Source: G963677085 sp963677085
GTDB lineage: Bacteria; Planctomycetota; Planctomycetia; Pirellulales; Thermoguttaceae
Assembly: GCA_963677085.2 (NCBI GenBank)
Contig: CAXXFH010000004.1
Span: 4,402,001 to 4,466,000, forward strand
Direction: 5' to 3'
DNA: 64,000 nt
Shown piece by piece: positions 1 through 9,850 of the stretch. Below the pieces are notes generated by a model, which saw nothing but the letters and a program-made list of their open reading frames with translations, ran no database searches and was not told the DNA's origin. The translations under genes and the position numbers were made by a program. Numbering within the stretch: position 1 is the first letter of the stretch; each line of letters begins with the position of its first letter.

Positions 1-1259
1 TCCACGCTTTGCAGCATCCGAAGAAGCTGTTGAGCGACACCAGTCCAGGTGAAATACGATCGAGCCTTCTGGGAACCGAACTTGGCCAGTTGGTCTCTGA
101 CTCGCGGATACATGAGGACGGACGCGATGGCGTGCCCAAACGACTCAGGGTCGAACGGGTTTGCGTAAACGCCCTCCAGGCCCCACGTCAACTGTTCCCA
201 AAGCCCACCCTCGGTGGTCACCACCGCCGGCGTGCCGCAGGCCATTGCCTCGACGGCCGTCATGCCGAACGGCTCGTAACGGCTGCTTAGTGCGAAAACA
301 TCGGCCGCCCGATAATAGTCGGCCAAAGCCTCGTCGGGGATATAGTCGCGGAATAGCACACGATCGCGGATGCCCAATTCGTCGGCCAACTGCCTTAATT
401 GGTCGATCTGTTTGGTTTCGTCTTCCGTTGGCTCGGTGGAGCCGACCGCCAACAACAGCCGCACATCCTCGATCCGCTTGAACACGGGCGGCATCGCCTG
501 TAAGAGCAGATCGTATCCCTTGTTTTTCGCCATCCGCCCCAAAGCCAAGATAACGCGGCCTTCAATGTCGAGGTCCTGTCGGAGTGCTTGCCGTGTGGCC
601 AACGAAACCGGGAAGAATCGCGTGTCGTCGTAGCCGGGCGGAATCACGCGAATCTTGTCCAGCGGTACGTCGTAGTCTCCGTTGGTCAAAATATCTCGCT
701 GCTGTGGTGTCGTGGCCACTAAGATATCACACTCATCGTAGATTACTTTTTCCTCGCGAATCCGATGGCGGAAGTTGTATTTCTTCTCGAGTTCCTCTGG
801 GTTGCCGTCCATGTTGTCGCGTTTCCACGCACCGATGGAATGCGGTGTGTGGATATGCGGAATTCCGAGATGGTGGGCCAAGGCCTGTCCGGCCAAGCCG
901 GCGTCCCAGTAATGGCTGTTAATGAACGCGTAGTTCAGCTTCTTTGATTTGATGTAATGCCGAACATTGTTCACCCATTCGGGGATCGAGTGGCAAAGAG
1001 TTTCTTTCGGGATGAAGTTGTTTCCGCCGCAAGAAAAGCGGAGGATGCGTACCTTATCAGAAACCCGTTCGGTAGCGGGTTGGTCTTCGAAACGGCGCGT
1101 GAGGATGTCAACGCGATAGCCAAGGCGGGCGAGGCAATTGGAGAGTTCGAGCACGTAAACCACCTGACCGCCGGTGTCTGGCTTGCCGAACTCGGGTGTG
1201 GCCGAGACAAATCCGTGAGTCGAAATCATCAAGATTCGCTTTCCGGGCTTGACTGGCAT
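1..1259 (-). CDS. Family 4 glycosyltransferase, sucrose-phosphate/mannosylfructose-phosphate synthase-like (3' end outside window)
   Basis: This reading frame starts with ATG at 1259 and runs off the left edge, so about 419 codons are visible and the C-terminus is missing. The N-terminus reads MPVKPGKRILMISTHGFVSA, followed by a glycine pair in PDTGGQVVYVLELS, which is the nucleotide-sugar GT-B start typical of sucrose synthase, sucrose-phosphate synthase and mannosylfructose-phosphate synthase. Further on are HTPHSIGAWK and the retaining GT4 EX7E motif in EPFGMTAVEA, followed by GTPAVVTTEGG. It should transfer a sugar from a nucleotide donor in the cytoplasm, perhaps to fructose 6-phosphate for a compatible solute. 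The exact donor and acceptor cannot be read from the sequence. It is the most downstream of three minus-strand genes, 112 bp after a HesB-like gene. Confidence 0.85.
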   Translation of the reverse strand, partial: MPVKPGKRILMISTHGFVSATPEFGKPDTGGQVVYVLELSNCLARLGYRVDILTRRFEDQPATERVSDKVRILRFSCGGNNFIPKETLCHSIPEWVNNVRHYIKSKKLNYAFINSHYWDAGLAGQALAHHLGIPHIHTPHSIGAWKRDNMDGNPEELEKKYNFRHRIREEKVIYDECDILVATTPQQRDILTNGDYDVPLDKIRVIPPGYDDTRFFPVSLATRQALRQDLDIEGRVILALGRMAKNKGYDLLLQAMPPVFKRIEDVRLLLAVGSTEPTEDETKQIDQLRQLADELGIRDRVLFRDYIPDEALADYYRAADVFALSSRYEPFGMTAVEAMACGTPAVVTTEGGLWEQLTWGLEGVYANPFDPESFGHAIASVLMYPRVRDQLAKFGSQKARSYFTWTGVAQQLLRMLQSV

Positions 1260-1371
1260 GATGGGCTTCCTTTCAATTCTGGGTAGAAAAATATCGCAAC
1301 CGGGGTTGGCCCGGCCTGTCGCTTCTTGTCTTATGGATGTTCAGATTTCTGTCGGCTCGTGTTATCAAGCG

Positions 1372-1638
1372 TTACTCCGCTTCTACGAGAACCAAACGCG
1401 ACGATTGTTCTTCGAAGTCCAGTTGCCGGTTGGAGAGGCAACTTTCCGCTGCCGAATCGAGTACCAACAACGTTTCCCCTTCGTACGCGATGGCAGTGTC
1501 TCCAGGGCGCTCCTGGTCGATCACCATTTGGACCTGACTGTCTGTCACACCGACGCGAAAACAAGCGTTTTCCGCATTTTCTGTTTTCTCCAAGGCAACC
1601 TTGAGTTGTTGTGCCGCACGGTCTGTGATCTGAAACAT
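1372..1638 (-). CDS. HesB/IscA-like small protein
   Basis: An 88-residue protein beginning MFQITDRAAQQLKVALEK. The pattern of an N-terminal helix, then ACFRVGVTDSQVQMVIDQ, then GETLLVLDSAAESCLS resembles the A-type iron-sulfur carrier (HesB/IscA) fold. The C-terminal Cys-Gly-Cys cluster-binding motif of true carriers is missing; only single cysteines in ACF and ESC remain. It may therefore be a divergent or non-cluster-binding member. An in-frame extension upstream to 1707 is possible, but the family homology begins at this ATG. It sits 70 bp downstream of the MarR gene on the same strand and may be co-transcribed with it. Confidence 0.6.
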   Translation of the reverse strand: MFQITDRAAQQLKVALEKTENAENACFRVGVTDSQVQMVIDQERPGDTAIAYEGETLLVLDSAAESCLSNRQLDFEEQSSRLVLVEAE

Positions 1639-1708
1639 GACGTTTCCTTCGGGTTTGAGGTTTTCTGCACTATTGACGCCCAGATAGCCAATGAAGTGAA
1701 TCGGCAAG

Positions 1709-2233
1709 TTATTCTTCGGTCGATCCTAAGTAGGGTGAAGCATTTCCCAGCAGCGCGGTGACAAGATCGGGACCAAGGACGGGAGCAGCTTCGATTTCCT
1801 CCGCATCCATCATCGCGGCAATATGTTGCAGCGACGCGAGTAGTTGGGTTTGCTCCCACTGTTTCAGCTTGGCCAATTCGGCGCGGAAACGATCCTGCAA
1901 CAGCGACGGAGCAGACTCCAGCACCCTCACTCCGGCCTCGGTGAGTTCGAGGGTAACCGTTCGCCGGTCCTGCCCGTTTCTCGACCGCATTACCAATTCG
2001 CGTTTTTCGAGTCGGTTGAAGATGCCCGTCACCGTGGCCATGCTCAAGTGAATAGACCGGGCAACCGCACTCACCGAAACGGGCTGGAGTTCACCAACCT
2101 TTTGCAGCGCGGCGAGCTGGGGTGCCGTCAGGCCATGCTGCTGCACCAGGACACGCGAATAAAGGTCAATCGCTCGGCTAATGCGGCGCAGGGCCACGAT
2201 CACTTGGTTCTCAATGCTCAAGTTGTCAGACAT
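1709..2233 (-). CDS. MarR-family transcriptional regulator
   Basis: A 174-residue protein starting MSDNLSIENQVIVALRRISR. The winged helix-turn-helix is visible as LTAPQLAALQKVGEL, then VSAVARSIHLSMATVTGIFNRLEKRELVMR, and the wing RSRNGQDRRTVTLELTEAG, which is the diagnostic MarR DRR motif. MarR proteins are dimeric repressors released by small ligands or oxidants. The frame is open further upstream to 2299, but that would place the start inside the palindrome at 2285-2296, so the ATG at 2233 is preferred. The first gene of the local minus-strand group, it probably regulates itself and the downstream HesB-like gene. Confidence 0.88.
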   Translation of the reverse strand: MSDNLSIENQVIVALRRISRAIDLYSRVLVQQHGLTAPQLAALQKVGELQPVSVSAVARSIHLSMATVTGIFNRLEKRELVMRSRNGQDRRTVTLELTEAGVRVLESAPSLLQDRFRAELAKLKQWEQTQLLASLQHIAAMMDAEEIEAAPVLGPDLVTALLGNASPYLGSTEE

Positions 2234-2284
2234 TGCTGGTCTCACCCATAAGTTGTGCTCGTGTTTCAGGTATTTTGTACGCAA

Positions 2285-2296
2285 ACTAATATTAGT
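2285..2296. promoter_or_regulatory. Candidate MarR operator palindrome
   Basis: ACTAATATTAGT is a perfect 12-bp palindrome with partial extension on both sides (CAA on the left, CAA after the right arm), 51 bp upstream of the marR start codon. MarR proteins usually bind A/T-rich palindromes of this size close to their own promoter. Binding by this protein is inference. Confidence 0.4.
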
Positions 2297-2299
2297 CAA

Positions 2300-3028
2300 C
2301 TCTGGTCACGGTTTTCGGCCCGGTTTTTGATGATCTTGATTTCGTAACATGTTGTATTAAATGTGGTTGTAAATACTTTTTGGATTCAGAAAAGCGGTGA
2401 GACTCTTAGTTGCATCCAAACTGTCGCGAGCAGATATGGCGGTCGATAGCACTGAAAGTGCTTTGCATGCAAATGAAATAGCTAGGCCAGGCAGGGGTGG
2501 CAGCTTAGGTGACTGTGGGGGTGCCGATTTGCCCGCCACGGACACGGGTGACCAGTGGCGGGCACTGGCCACCGGAGTGTCCGGCTAGGCGGTCAGAGGT
2601 GGAATGCGGTTGGCATGTTCGTGCGGCGATCCTACGTTCTTCAGCCGAACACTTCGTCGAACAATGCACGACAACTAGCACTTTGCCATTCAACATGGGC
2701 AAGCAGTGCGTGAAAGTCTTGCCTACGTTGAGTTTCTCGCGCCGTAGCGACCAACGAAATGTACAGAAAACGTGACGGATGTTACCTGCCTTTTTCGTTG
2801 CAGACCATTAGTTAAGCCACTAGCATTGGGGTGAACGTCGCCCGGCGTTTGCTCGCACTCGGTCGTGGGGTCCACGCAGGTGCGAGTCCCAAGAATCGAT
2901 CCCCGGCTTGTGAAAAACGCGTGAGACGTCTCGGCAAAGTAGATGAATCCGTCAGTTCTGGGACGCATTGCCAGACAATCCGGTCTCGCCTTTCGCAAGC
3001 TCCCGTACCCCCCTCAGAGCTTCCAGCC
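2300..3028. other. Intergenic region between marR and the GH38-like gene
   Basis: About 730 bp with no convincing gene. It should carry promoters for the divergent marR and glycoside hydrolase genes. A hairpin-forming stretch has GCCCGCCAC at 2531-2539 paired with GTGGCGGGC at 2555-2563, and GGACAC near 2540 is mirrored by GTGTCC near 2577. The open frame entering from 2831 is an extension of the hydrolase frame ahead of its signal peptide and is not counted as coding. Confidence 0.5.
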
Positions 3029-6000
3029 ATGCCACGCACACTGCTGCTAGTCGTCGGTTTCCTGGTAATCTCCACCACGCCGGTCGCGGCCAACGAGGTC
3101 AAGCTTTCGGGAGTACAGCCCACCGCGCTGGTAACTCACGATACGCCTCCCCGCCAGCAAGTGCTGCTGACGGTCGACAATCCCGGCGAACCAGTCGCAT
3201 GCCGGCTTGAAGTCCGCGATGGCGAGAGCGAGATCGCGGAGATCGACCTCGGTCCGATATCCAAGGGCACGCACGAACTGAAAGTGTTGCTGCCCGAGCC
3301 GACCGAAGTGATCGATTCACAATGGGTACTGCTGGACAAAGCCGGCGTGACGCTCAGTTCTCAGAGCTTGCAGTGGAAACCGCCGCGGCATTGGACCCTC
3401 TACGTGCTCAAATCGGCCCACATCGACATCGGCCTGCACGACTCGCAATATAAACAACGACATTACACCGTCGATTTCATTGAGAAGGCGCGAAAACTTG
3501 CCGAGGAAACGGCCGATTGGCCGGAAGCTTCGCGATTCCGTTATCTGATCGAGGGGCTTTGGTGGTGGTTCAACTACCCGGCCGATCGTGGTGAAGCGGC
3601 TACCGACGACATCGTGCGAGACTACGTGAAAAAGGGGATTTTCGGAGTCGGCGGTTCGCACTCAGGCAACCACACGCAGGAGTTCGGCACCGAAGAACTT
3701 TGCCGCAGCACGTATTACACCCAACAGGCACGCGATCAATGGGGATTGCCGGTCGACACGATGTTTATGATCGATAACAACGGTATTACGTGGCCGTTGG
3801 TCACCGCCTATGCCGATGCGGGTATTCGTTATGTAGCGTTTTTCCCCAATGCCTGGCGGACCAAGGTAAACGTGGGCTGGACATCGGACGTGCCGCATCT
3901 CTTCTACTGGCAAGGTCCGGACGACAAAAGCCGTTTGCTCGTGTGGAGTGGTCCTCACTACATCGGTACTGGCCGTAGTTTCGGCATCACCACGGGCAGT
4001 GGCAATTCCACGCCCGAAACTGCCGCGCCGAAAATGGCCAAGCACCTTGCGAAGCTAGAGGAACGCTATCCTTACGACATTTGGCTAGTGTCGAACTATG
4101 TCGACAACGAAACTCCCAACCTCCGTTTTCCTAACTTGGCCAAGGCGTGGAACGCGCAGTGGCGTTGGCCTGAGCTACGCACGGTAAGCGACCCCTCGAT
4201 TCCCTTCCGCGAGGTCGAAAAACGATTTGGCGACCAGATTCCGACGCTTCGTGGCGACATCACGGGCGGTTGGGCTCAGCATCCCGTCTCCACGCCGGCG
4301 TACTTGGCGCGAAAACGAGCGGCCGACCGGCTGTTGACCACCGCCGAGAAGCTGGCCACCATCGCCCGGCTTGTCGATTCGTCGTTCGTCTATCCCACGA
4401 CCGCCTTCCAGCGGGCCTGGGACGCCTTGATTTGCAGCGACGAACACGGCTACGGCGTATCACCCTACCGGGGGCGAACCGTTTACGAAACTTGGCTACA
4501 GAAGCGAGACTGGATCGACCGGGGGCTGGAAACGGCCGGCTGCGAAGCCCGGCGTGCTTTGAAGACGCTGGCCGCCCAGGTGCCGACCGAGGGGCCGAGC
4601 GTATTGGTCTTCAATCCTCTGCTTCGCTTACGCACCGATGAAGTCGAAGTGGAACTGCCCGCCGACATGGAGTCCGGCGTGGAGGTTCTGCGCGGCGACA
4701 ACGGTCAACCGGTTGCGTCGCAAATCGAAGGACGCCGGTTGCGGTTCGTTGCCGCCGATGTTCCCTCGTTTGGTTACGCTACGTATCGACTCAAGCTGGG
4801 CAAGGCAGGCCGTGTTGCGGAGCAGTCGGCAGACAAGCCGCCGGTGGTCGAGAACGACTTCTATCGGGTGACCTTCGCGGCCGACGGTTCCATTGTCGGC
4901 CTCTTCGACAAGCAACTCCGACGCGAGTTGATCGACAGTTCGGCTCCGTACCGCTGCAATCAGTTTGTGTATACCAACGACGATCACAAGACGTTCGCTA
5001 CGCCGGGCGACGCGAAGTTCACTGTCGAAACGAGTCCCTTGGGGCAGACGGTAACCGCCCGGATGACCGAACCGAAAAGTGGGGCGGCAATCGTTCAAAC
5101 GGTAACGCTCGTGAATCACGAGAAGCGAATCGACATCGACAACCGTCTCGCCCATGTCAGCGATTTGGTGCCCGCCAACGAGCAGAAGTACCTGCGTTAC
5201 GGTTACTACGCGTTTCCGTTCGCTGTTCCCGACGGTGTTTTTCAGGCACAACTCAACGGCTGCCTCGCCCGACCGCACGACGACCAGATAGGCGTGGGCA
5301 TCGAAGATTGGCTGGCCGTGCAGGATTTCGTCGATGTGGCCAACGACCAGTTCGGCGTCACGGTCGTGCAACGCGAGAGTCATCTCGTCGAGTTCGGCGA
5401 AATCCGCACGAACAAGCACACGACCAATAGCCCACCGACCAACTCGCATCTCTATTCGTATCTATTCAACGACTGGTACCAGAAGAACTGGGTTGGTCCG
5501 GCCGAGGTAAACCTGCGGTATCGCTATACGATCCGAAGCCACCAGGGCGACTGCCGCCAAGGGCAGGTGGCGCAATTTGCCCGCCGGGTCGCTTACCCCA
5601 TGCTGGCGACGACCATCGCCAAGGCGCAATCGGGAAGTCTACCTTCGCCATCGCACAGTTTTCTGCAAGTCGACGCACCGAACGTCGACTTGCTGACGCT
5701 CAAGCTGAGCGAGGCCCCGGGCCGTGGCGTTATCGCGCGACTACACGAAAGCGAAGGCCGCGACGTTGATAAGGCGACCGTCGCGCAACACTTGGCCGCC
5801 AAGCTTCAGGCGACACCGTGTACGATCACCGAACAAGATCGCGGCGTCCTCGACGCGGCCGCGTTGAGCATTGATCCATTCGACTTCGCTACGATTCGTT
5901 TCACGCCGGCGCCGGCAAGCCTTGCTGCTCCGGAATCGCGTGTAGCGAACGTTTCAGACAAGTCGGTCGTCCTGGGCTGGAAACCGGTCGCCGGCGCCGA

Positions 6001-6562
6001 GCAGTATCACGTTTTCCGCGGCGAGAACGCCGATTTCGAAGCGGATGCCTATCACCTGTTGGCGACCACCACGACGCCCGAGTTTACCGACGATTGGCTC
6101 AGCAGCGCGACAGCCTATTACTACCGCGTTGCGGCCGTAGGGCCGGCGAATCAGCAGGGAGCGGTTTCAGCCACCGTTTCGGCGACCACCGCGGCACAGG
6201 GTGATTCGCCGCCGGCCCCGGTGGGCACCCATTGGCGCGGACTGATTTGCCAACCACGTGGCTGGCGTGCCGATCGTAACGACACGCTCTACTTGCTTTG
6301 GGCACAAAACCGCGAACCCGACCTGGCACACTACGAACTGTACCGTGGCGAGTCGCCCGACTTCGCAGCCGATGCGGCGACCTTGCTGGCAAAGGTCGAG
6401 CCGGGGCCGTATGTGATCGTTCCTTACGAAGACAAGGGCCTGAAACGTAACACGACCTACTTTTACCGCGTGCGGGCCGTCGACCGCGATGGTAACAAGG
6501 GAGCACTCAGCGACGTTTGGTCGGCGACCACGCGGGATGTTGCTTCGCCTGCGAAGAAATGA
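3029..6562 (+). CDS. Secreted GH38-like glycoside hydrolase with C-terminal fibronectin type III domains
   Basis: The ATG at 3029 gives a signal peptide, MPRTLLLVVGFLVISTTPVAA, and a mature protein of about 1,150 residues. The start of the catalytic domain carries SAHIDIGLHD, the HxD metal site of glycoside hydrolase 38 and related GH57-like folds. Further on, MFMIDNNGITW has the position expected for the nucleophile aspartate. The middle of the protein is beta-sandwich-like, as in alpha-mannosidases. The C-terminal third holds two fibronectin III-like repeats, recognisable from the paired phrases YHVFRGENADF and YELYRGESPDF. It probably trims alpha-mannosides or related glycans outside the cytoplasm. 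The GH2 gene directly downstream suggests a shared glycan-degrading unit. Substrate specificity is not visible, and some GH38-like planctomycete proteins are uncharacterised. Confidence 0.78.
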   Translation: MPRTLLLVVGFLVISTTPVAANEVKLSGVQPTALVTHDTPPRQQVLLTVDNPGEPVACRLEVRDGESEIAEIDLGPISKGTHELKVLLPEPTEVIDSQWVLLDKAGVTLSSQSLQWKPPRHWTLYVLKSAHIDIGLHDSQYKQRHYTVDFIEKARKLAEETADWPEASRFRYLIEGLWWWFNYPADRGEAATDDIVRDYVKKGIFGVGGSHSGNHTQEFGTEELCRSTYYTQQARDQWGLPVDTMFMIDNNGITWPLVTAYADAGIRYVAFFPNAWRTKVNVGWTSDVPHLFYWQGPDDKSRLLVWSGPHYIGTGRSFGITTGSGNSTPETAAPKMAKHLAKLEERYPYDIWLVSNYVDNETPNLRFPNLAKAWNAQWRWPELRTVSDPSIPFREVEKRFGDQIPTLRGDITGGWAQHPVSTPAYLARKRAADRLLTTAEKLATIARLVDSSFVYPTTAFQRAWDALICSDEHGYGVSPYRGRTVYETWLQKRDWIDRGLETAGCEARRALKTLAAQVPTEGPSVLVFNPLLRLRTDEVEVELPADMESGVEVLRGDNGQPVASQIEGRRLRFVAADVPSFGYATYRLKLGKAGRVAEQSADKPPVVENDFYRVTFAADGSIVGLFDKQLRRELIDSSAPYRCNQFVYTNDDHKTFATPGDAKFTVETSPLGQTVTARMTEPKSGAAIVQTVTLVNHEKRIDIDNRLAHVSDLVPANEQKYLRYGYYAFPFAVPDGVFQAQLNGCLARPHDDQIGVGIEDWLAVQDFVDVANDQFGVTVVQRESHLVEFGEIRTNKHTTNSPPTNSHLYSYLFNDWYQKNWVGPAEVNLRYRYTIRSHQGDCRQGQVAQFARRVAYPMLATTIAKAQSGSLPSPSHSFLQVDAPNVDLLTLKLSEAPGRGVIARLHESEGRDVDKATVAQHLAAKLQATPCTITEQDRGVLDAAALSIDPFDFATIRFTPAPASLAAPESRVANVSDKSVVLGWKPVAGAEQYHVFRGENADFEADAYHLLATTTTPEFTDDWLSSATAYYYRVAAVGPANQQGAVSATVSATTAAQGDSPPAPVGTHWRGLICQPRGWRADRNDTLYLLWAQNREPDLAHYELYRGESPDFAADAATLLAKVEPGPYVIVPYEDKGLKRNTTYFYRVRAVDRDGNKGALSDVWSATTRDVASPAKK

Positions 6563-6745
6563 CTTGTTGACATTGATTGCCAGTTGAGTTCGAGGGTGAT
6601 TGTTGGGCCGGTTGTGGTTCGGTCCCAAGGGACGCGGCCCCCGGGCTTGGAGTGGGTGAGGATTCAGCGGAGTATTAAGAAGTGTTTGGCCATTTGTGCC
6701 CGACGAGGGGAAAACAAGTTACCTCCATTGCCAAGGGAGTCACTG

Positions 6746-9511
6746 ATGAAACACATTCGAATCTGCTTTGCCGTTATCGTGACCCTGGAATTTGCGTGCC
6801 AGACGCTTCTTGCCGTCGAAGTCGACCCGACCTTGCGAACCGACTACAAATACGCTTGGCCTCGGGCGGAACAACTCGTGCTCGACGGCTCCTGGCAACT
6901 GGCCTATACCGACGTGCCCAGCGAGGTGGCCTTGCCGGCCAATCTCGATCAACTCGACTGGTTCGAAACGACCGTGCCAACCGAAGTCCACTGGGCCTTG
7001 TATCGTGCAGGCAAGGCGGGTCATCCGTACAAGGGCCTTAACGCGAAAGACATGCGTTGGGTCGAGGACAAAGCCTGGTGGTTCCGCAAGAAGTTCACCG
7101 CGCCGGAAGAATTCCGCGACAAGTACGTGCGGCTGATGATCGACGGGACCGACTATTACGCCCATTACTGGCTCAACGGCAAGTACCTGGGCCGCAGCGA
7201 GGGTGCGTTTGGCGCGGCCAAAATGGCTGCCGAAGGCTTGCGTGCCGGCAAGCCGAACGAACTGGTCGTGCGCGTGGAATGTGCCGGCTACAAGCTCGAT
7301 CGCAAAGGCGGTGCCCCGCACGCCTCCTTGGTCAAAGCCGAATTGTGGTCCGGCTGGGCCGTTGGGGCTCGCGACTTCAACACCGTGGGCATTTGGCAAG
7401 CGCCGCGCCTGGTGGCCGTCGGTTGGCCCTGTCTGGAACGCCCCTTCGTGAGCACGGTGAAGCTCGACGAAAAGTCGGCCAAGGTTCACGCGACGGTCGA
7501 AGTCTGCACGCTTCTGGAAAACGAAGCTCCCTGCGACGTGACCGTGACGATTCGCGGCAAAGGATTCGAGTCGGCGCCGGTCAGTGGTTCGGCCACGGCG
7601 ACGCCCGTGCCGCACGTGGTCCTGGTCGACATCGACCTGGAGGTGCCCGAGCCGCGTCTTTGGTGGCCCAACGGTTTGGGCGATCAACCGACCTACGAAG
7701 CCGAAATGGTGCTGTCGCGCGACGGCAAGACGCTGGATCGAATCGTCGCGCCGTTCGGCATTCGCACCGTCACGCGCGAGTGGGCGGGCGGTCAACGAAC
7801 CTCCTACGCGGGCAACGGCTGGGTGTTTCACGTCAACGGAAAACCGATGTTCGTCAAAGGCACGAACTGGATGCCCATCGACGCCCTGGGCGACACCTCG
7901 CCGGAACGCTACGAGTGGCACCTTTCGATGGCTCGCGACGCGGGCATCCAGATGATTCGCATCTGGGGTGGCGGTATTTTAGAGCCCGACATCTTCTACG
8001 ATCTTTGCGACCGCTACGGCATCATGGTCTGGCAAGATTTTCCGCTTACTTGTGGTTGGCGTGCCAAGAAGGTCGACCGCGGCCTGTGGGAAAAGACCGT
8101 CCAGTGGACGATCTTCCGCCTGCGAAATCATCCTTCGCTGGCCTTCTGGTGCGGAGGTAACGAATTCCATCCCGACGATCTGGCCAACAGCGATCTGGTG
8201 GGCATGATCAACCGCTACACGCGAATTCTCGACGGTACGCGGCCGTTTATGGGGGCATCGCCCGACGAGGGTGACATTCACGGCTATCCCCAATGGGACG
8301 CCTCGGCTTGCTGGAACTCTTGCCTGGTGCGTGGCCCGTTTGCCAGCGAATGGGGGGCGCACGGCATGCCCTCGGCCCAAACCTATCGCGAAATCGCCAA
8401 GCCGGAAGAAGCGGGAGCAGCCATTGGGCCTTCGCTGCTGAAGATGGACAAGAAGCTTATGGAGGAGAAATATCCGGAGGTTACTTACCATTGGGTCGAA
8501 TTCCAACCCAACCGCCTGCCGCAGATGCTCGGGCGGGGTTCGGCGTTCGACGATCTGGCCACGGTGTCGCTTGCCCGGTTCACGGAGGCCATCGCCTTGG
8601 GGGCGGCCGAGTTCTACAAATATTCGGCCGAAGCTTCTCGCAGCGGTTATCCCAACATGGGTGGCCTGCTCTACTGGGTGTGGAAACGTCCGTGGCCGAT
8701 CGTGGGTATTCAGATCTGCGACGGATTAGGCCAACCGCTGGCCGTCTATTACGACGTGAAACGGGGTTACAGTTCGCCCTGGCCGTGCTTGGTGCCGCCG
8801 CATTTGAACTACGCGGTCGGCGACGAGGTGGAAATGGCTACCAAGGTCTTTTCGGAGACGAACCACGAGGACATCGTCGGCGGTCGGCTCGTCGCCCGGC
8901 TTGTCGGGCCCGATCTGACGGTTCGCCAAACGTGGAACGACTTGCCGTCGGTCGACATTCCCGGAAGCCCGGAGCCGGTGAGCGGTCCTTCGATCGCGTT
9001 TACAGTGCCAAAGGATTTTGCCCGGTCGTTCTTCTTCGTTGTCCTGGAACTGAACGACGCCACCGGCAAGCAGTTGGCCCGCAATGTGTACACCTTCCGT
9101 TGCCCGCCGCAACTGGAAGACGCCGCTTTTCGGGCCGATTATCGCAGCGGAGCCAAGCAAGGCCTGATGCTCAGCGACGGCCCCTGGCTGCGGCCTCAAC
9201 TACACGAGCATCCCACGACGCTTGACGCCAAGGTAGTCTCTGTCGCTCGGGAAAACGCCGTCCGTGCCCAACTCGTCGTCGAGGTAATCAACACGGGCAA
9301 GGTCCCGGCCGTGATGACGAACGTCGAAGTGGCGGGACGCCTTCGTTATGTTGCTGACGACGCGTATTTCTGGCTTGAACCGGGCGAGAAACGCACGGTG
9401 AACTTGCGGCTGCGACTGTTGCCGGGCGAGTCCCCCTCGCAGTTGGACGTCGTGGCCCAAGCCTTCAACGCCGAGGGCCATTGCCGGCTGACGGCGGAAC
9501 TGCCCAAGTAG
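6746..9511 (+). CDS. Secreted GH2 family beta-mannosidase-like glycoside hydrolase
   Basis: A 921-residue protein with signal peptide MKHIRICFAVIVTLEFACQ. The order is the GH2 sugar-binding jelly roll (WWFRKKFTAPEEF, IDGTDYYAHYWLNGKYLG), an immunoglobulin-like domain (VPEPRLWWPNGLGDQPTY) and then the TIM barrel. The barrel has NWMPIDALGDTSPERYEWHL, IRIWGGGILEPDIFYDLCDR, the acid/base region FWCGGNEFH and the nucleophile region FASEWGAHGMPS. These are the hallmarks of exo-beta-mannosidases. It should release mannose from the non-reducing ends of beta-mannosides. It follows the GH38-like gene by 183 bp on the same strand, which fits sequential digestion of mannose-containing glycans. A frame extension to 6584 precedes the signal peptide and is not used. 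Confidence 0.88.
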   Translation: MKHIRICFAVIVTLEFACQTLLAVEVDPTLRTDYKYAWPRAEQLVLDGSWQLAYTDVPSEVALPANLDQLDWFETTVPTEVHWALYRAGKAGHPYKGLNAKDMRWVEDKAWWFRKKFTAPEEFRDKYVRLMIDGTDYYAHYWLNGKYLGRSEGAFGAAKMAAEGLRAGKPNELVVRVECAGYKLDRKGGAPHASLVKAELWSGWAVGARDFNTVGIWQAPRLVAVGWPCLERPFVSTVKLDEKSAKVHATVEVCTLLENEAPCDVTVTIRGKGFESAPVSGSATATPVPHVVLVDIDLEVPEPRLWWPNGLGDQPTYEAEMVLSRDGKTLDRIVAPFGIRTVTREWAGGQRTSYAGNGWVFHVNGKPMFVKGTNWMPIDALGDTSPERYEWHLSMARDAGIQMIRIWGGGILEPDIFYDLCDRYGIMVWQDFPLTCGWRAKKVDRGLWEKTVQWTIFRLRNHPSLAFWCGGNEFHPDDLANSDLVGMINRYTRILDGTRPFMGASPDEGDIHGYPQWDASACWNSCLVRGPFASEWGAHGMPSAQTYREIAKPEEAGAAIGPSLLKMDKKLMEEKYPEVTYHWVEFQPNRLPQMLGRGSAFDDLATVSLARFTEAIALGAAEFYKYSAEASRSGYPNMGGLLYWVWKRPWPIVGIQICDGLGQPLAVYYDVKRGYSSPWPCLVPPHLNYAVGDEVEMATKVFSETNHEDIVGGRLVARLVGPDLTVRQTWNDLPSVDIPGSPEPVSGPSIAFTVPKDFARSFFFVVLELNDATGKQLARNVYTFRCPPQLEDAAFRADYRSGAKQGLMLSDGPWLRPQLHEHPTTLDAKVVSVARENAVRAQLVVEVINTGKVPAVMTNVEVAGRLRYVADDAYFWLEPGEKRTVNLRLRLLPGESPSQLDVVAQAFNAEGHCRLTAELPK

Positions 9512-9605
9512 GTTGCACGCGACAACAACAGGGCAGGGCGGCGATTGGCGCTCGGCGGCGTTGCAGGGAAAGACCAATTGTTCCGTCAAACCTCAGATTG
9601 TGGGT

Positions 9606-9670
9606 CGGGTGCCATTGGCTGCTTGTCGGCCAGTGCCGAGCACGGGCATGCAAGCTGCCCGTGGCACCCG
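9606..9670. repeat. Hairpin-forming intergenic repeat (GGGTGCCA...TGGCACCC family)
   Basis: CGGGTGCCA at 9606-9614 pairs with TGGCACCCG at 9662-9670. Inside it, CACGGGCA at 9641-9648 pairs with TGCCCGTG at 9656-9663. The same motif family recurs at 18435-18506 and 32064-32162, always between genes, so it is a dispersed REP-like element. Confidence 0.7.
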
Positions 9671-9706
9671 CAAATTAGAGGTTGGCAAAGCACTTTGTTG
9701 TTCCGT

Positions 9707-9735
9707 GGTTCCTACGCCGCAGCGTGGGAACCAGG
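9707..9735 (-). repeat. Partial copy of the GGTTCCCAC dispersed element
   Basis: GGTTCCTACG at 9707-9716 pairs with CGTGGGAACC at 9723-9732. Read on the minus strand it matches the first part (CCTGGTTCCCAC plus GTGGGAACC) of the longer elements at 25482-25621 and 46435-46565. It lies in the 339-bp gap before uvrA, where no gene is seen. Confidence 0.55.
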
Positions 9736-9850
9736 ACAGCTTCCAGGTCCCTGCCCCCCGATCGGCTTTCGTGTATCTGGCCCCCAGCGCGGTGATTTGA
9801 TATCATAAAAGTTTGTCCTCTGTCTACTATAGCCGCCTGGGGAGAAGTGG

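Noticed and set aside
2831..3028. Longer N-terminus of the GH38-like protein
   Set aside because: The extension is not membrane-targeting and would place the signal peptide at residue 67; the ATG at 3029 directly starts the signal peptide.
4628..5449. 273-codon open frame on the minus strand inside the GH38-like gene
   Set aside because: It is a shadow frame in GC-rich coding DNA; the plus-strand protein has clear family motifs over the same span.
6740..7921. 393-codon minus-strand frame inside the GH2 gene
   Set aside because: Also a shadow; the plus strand carries complete GH2 motifs and signal peptide.
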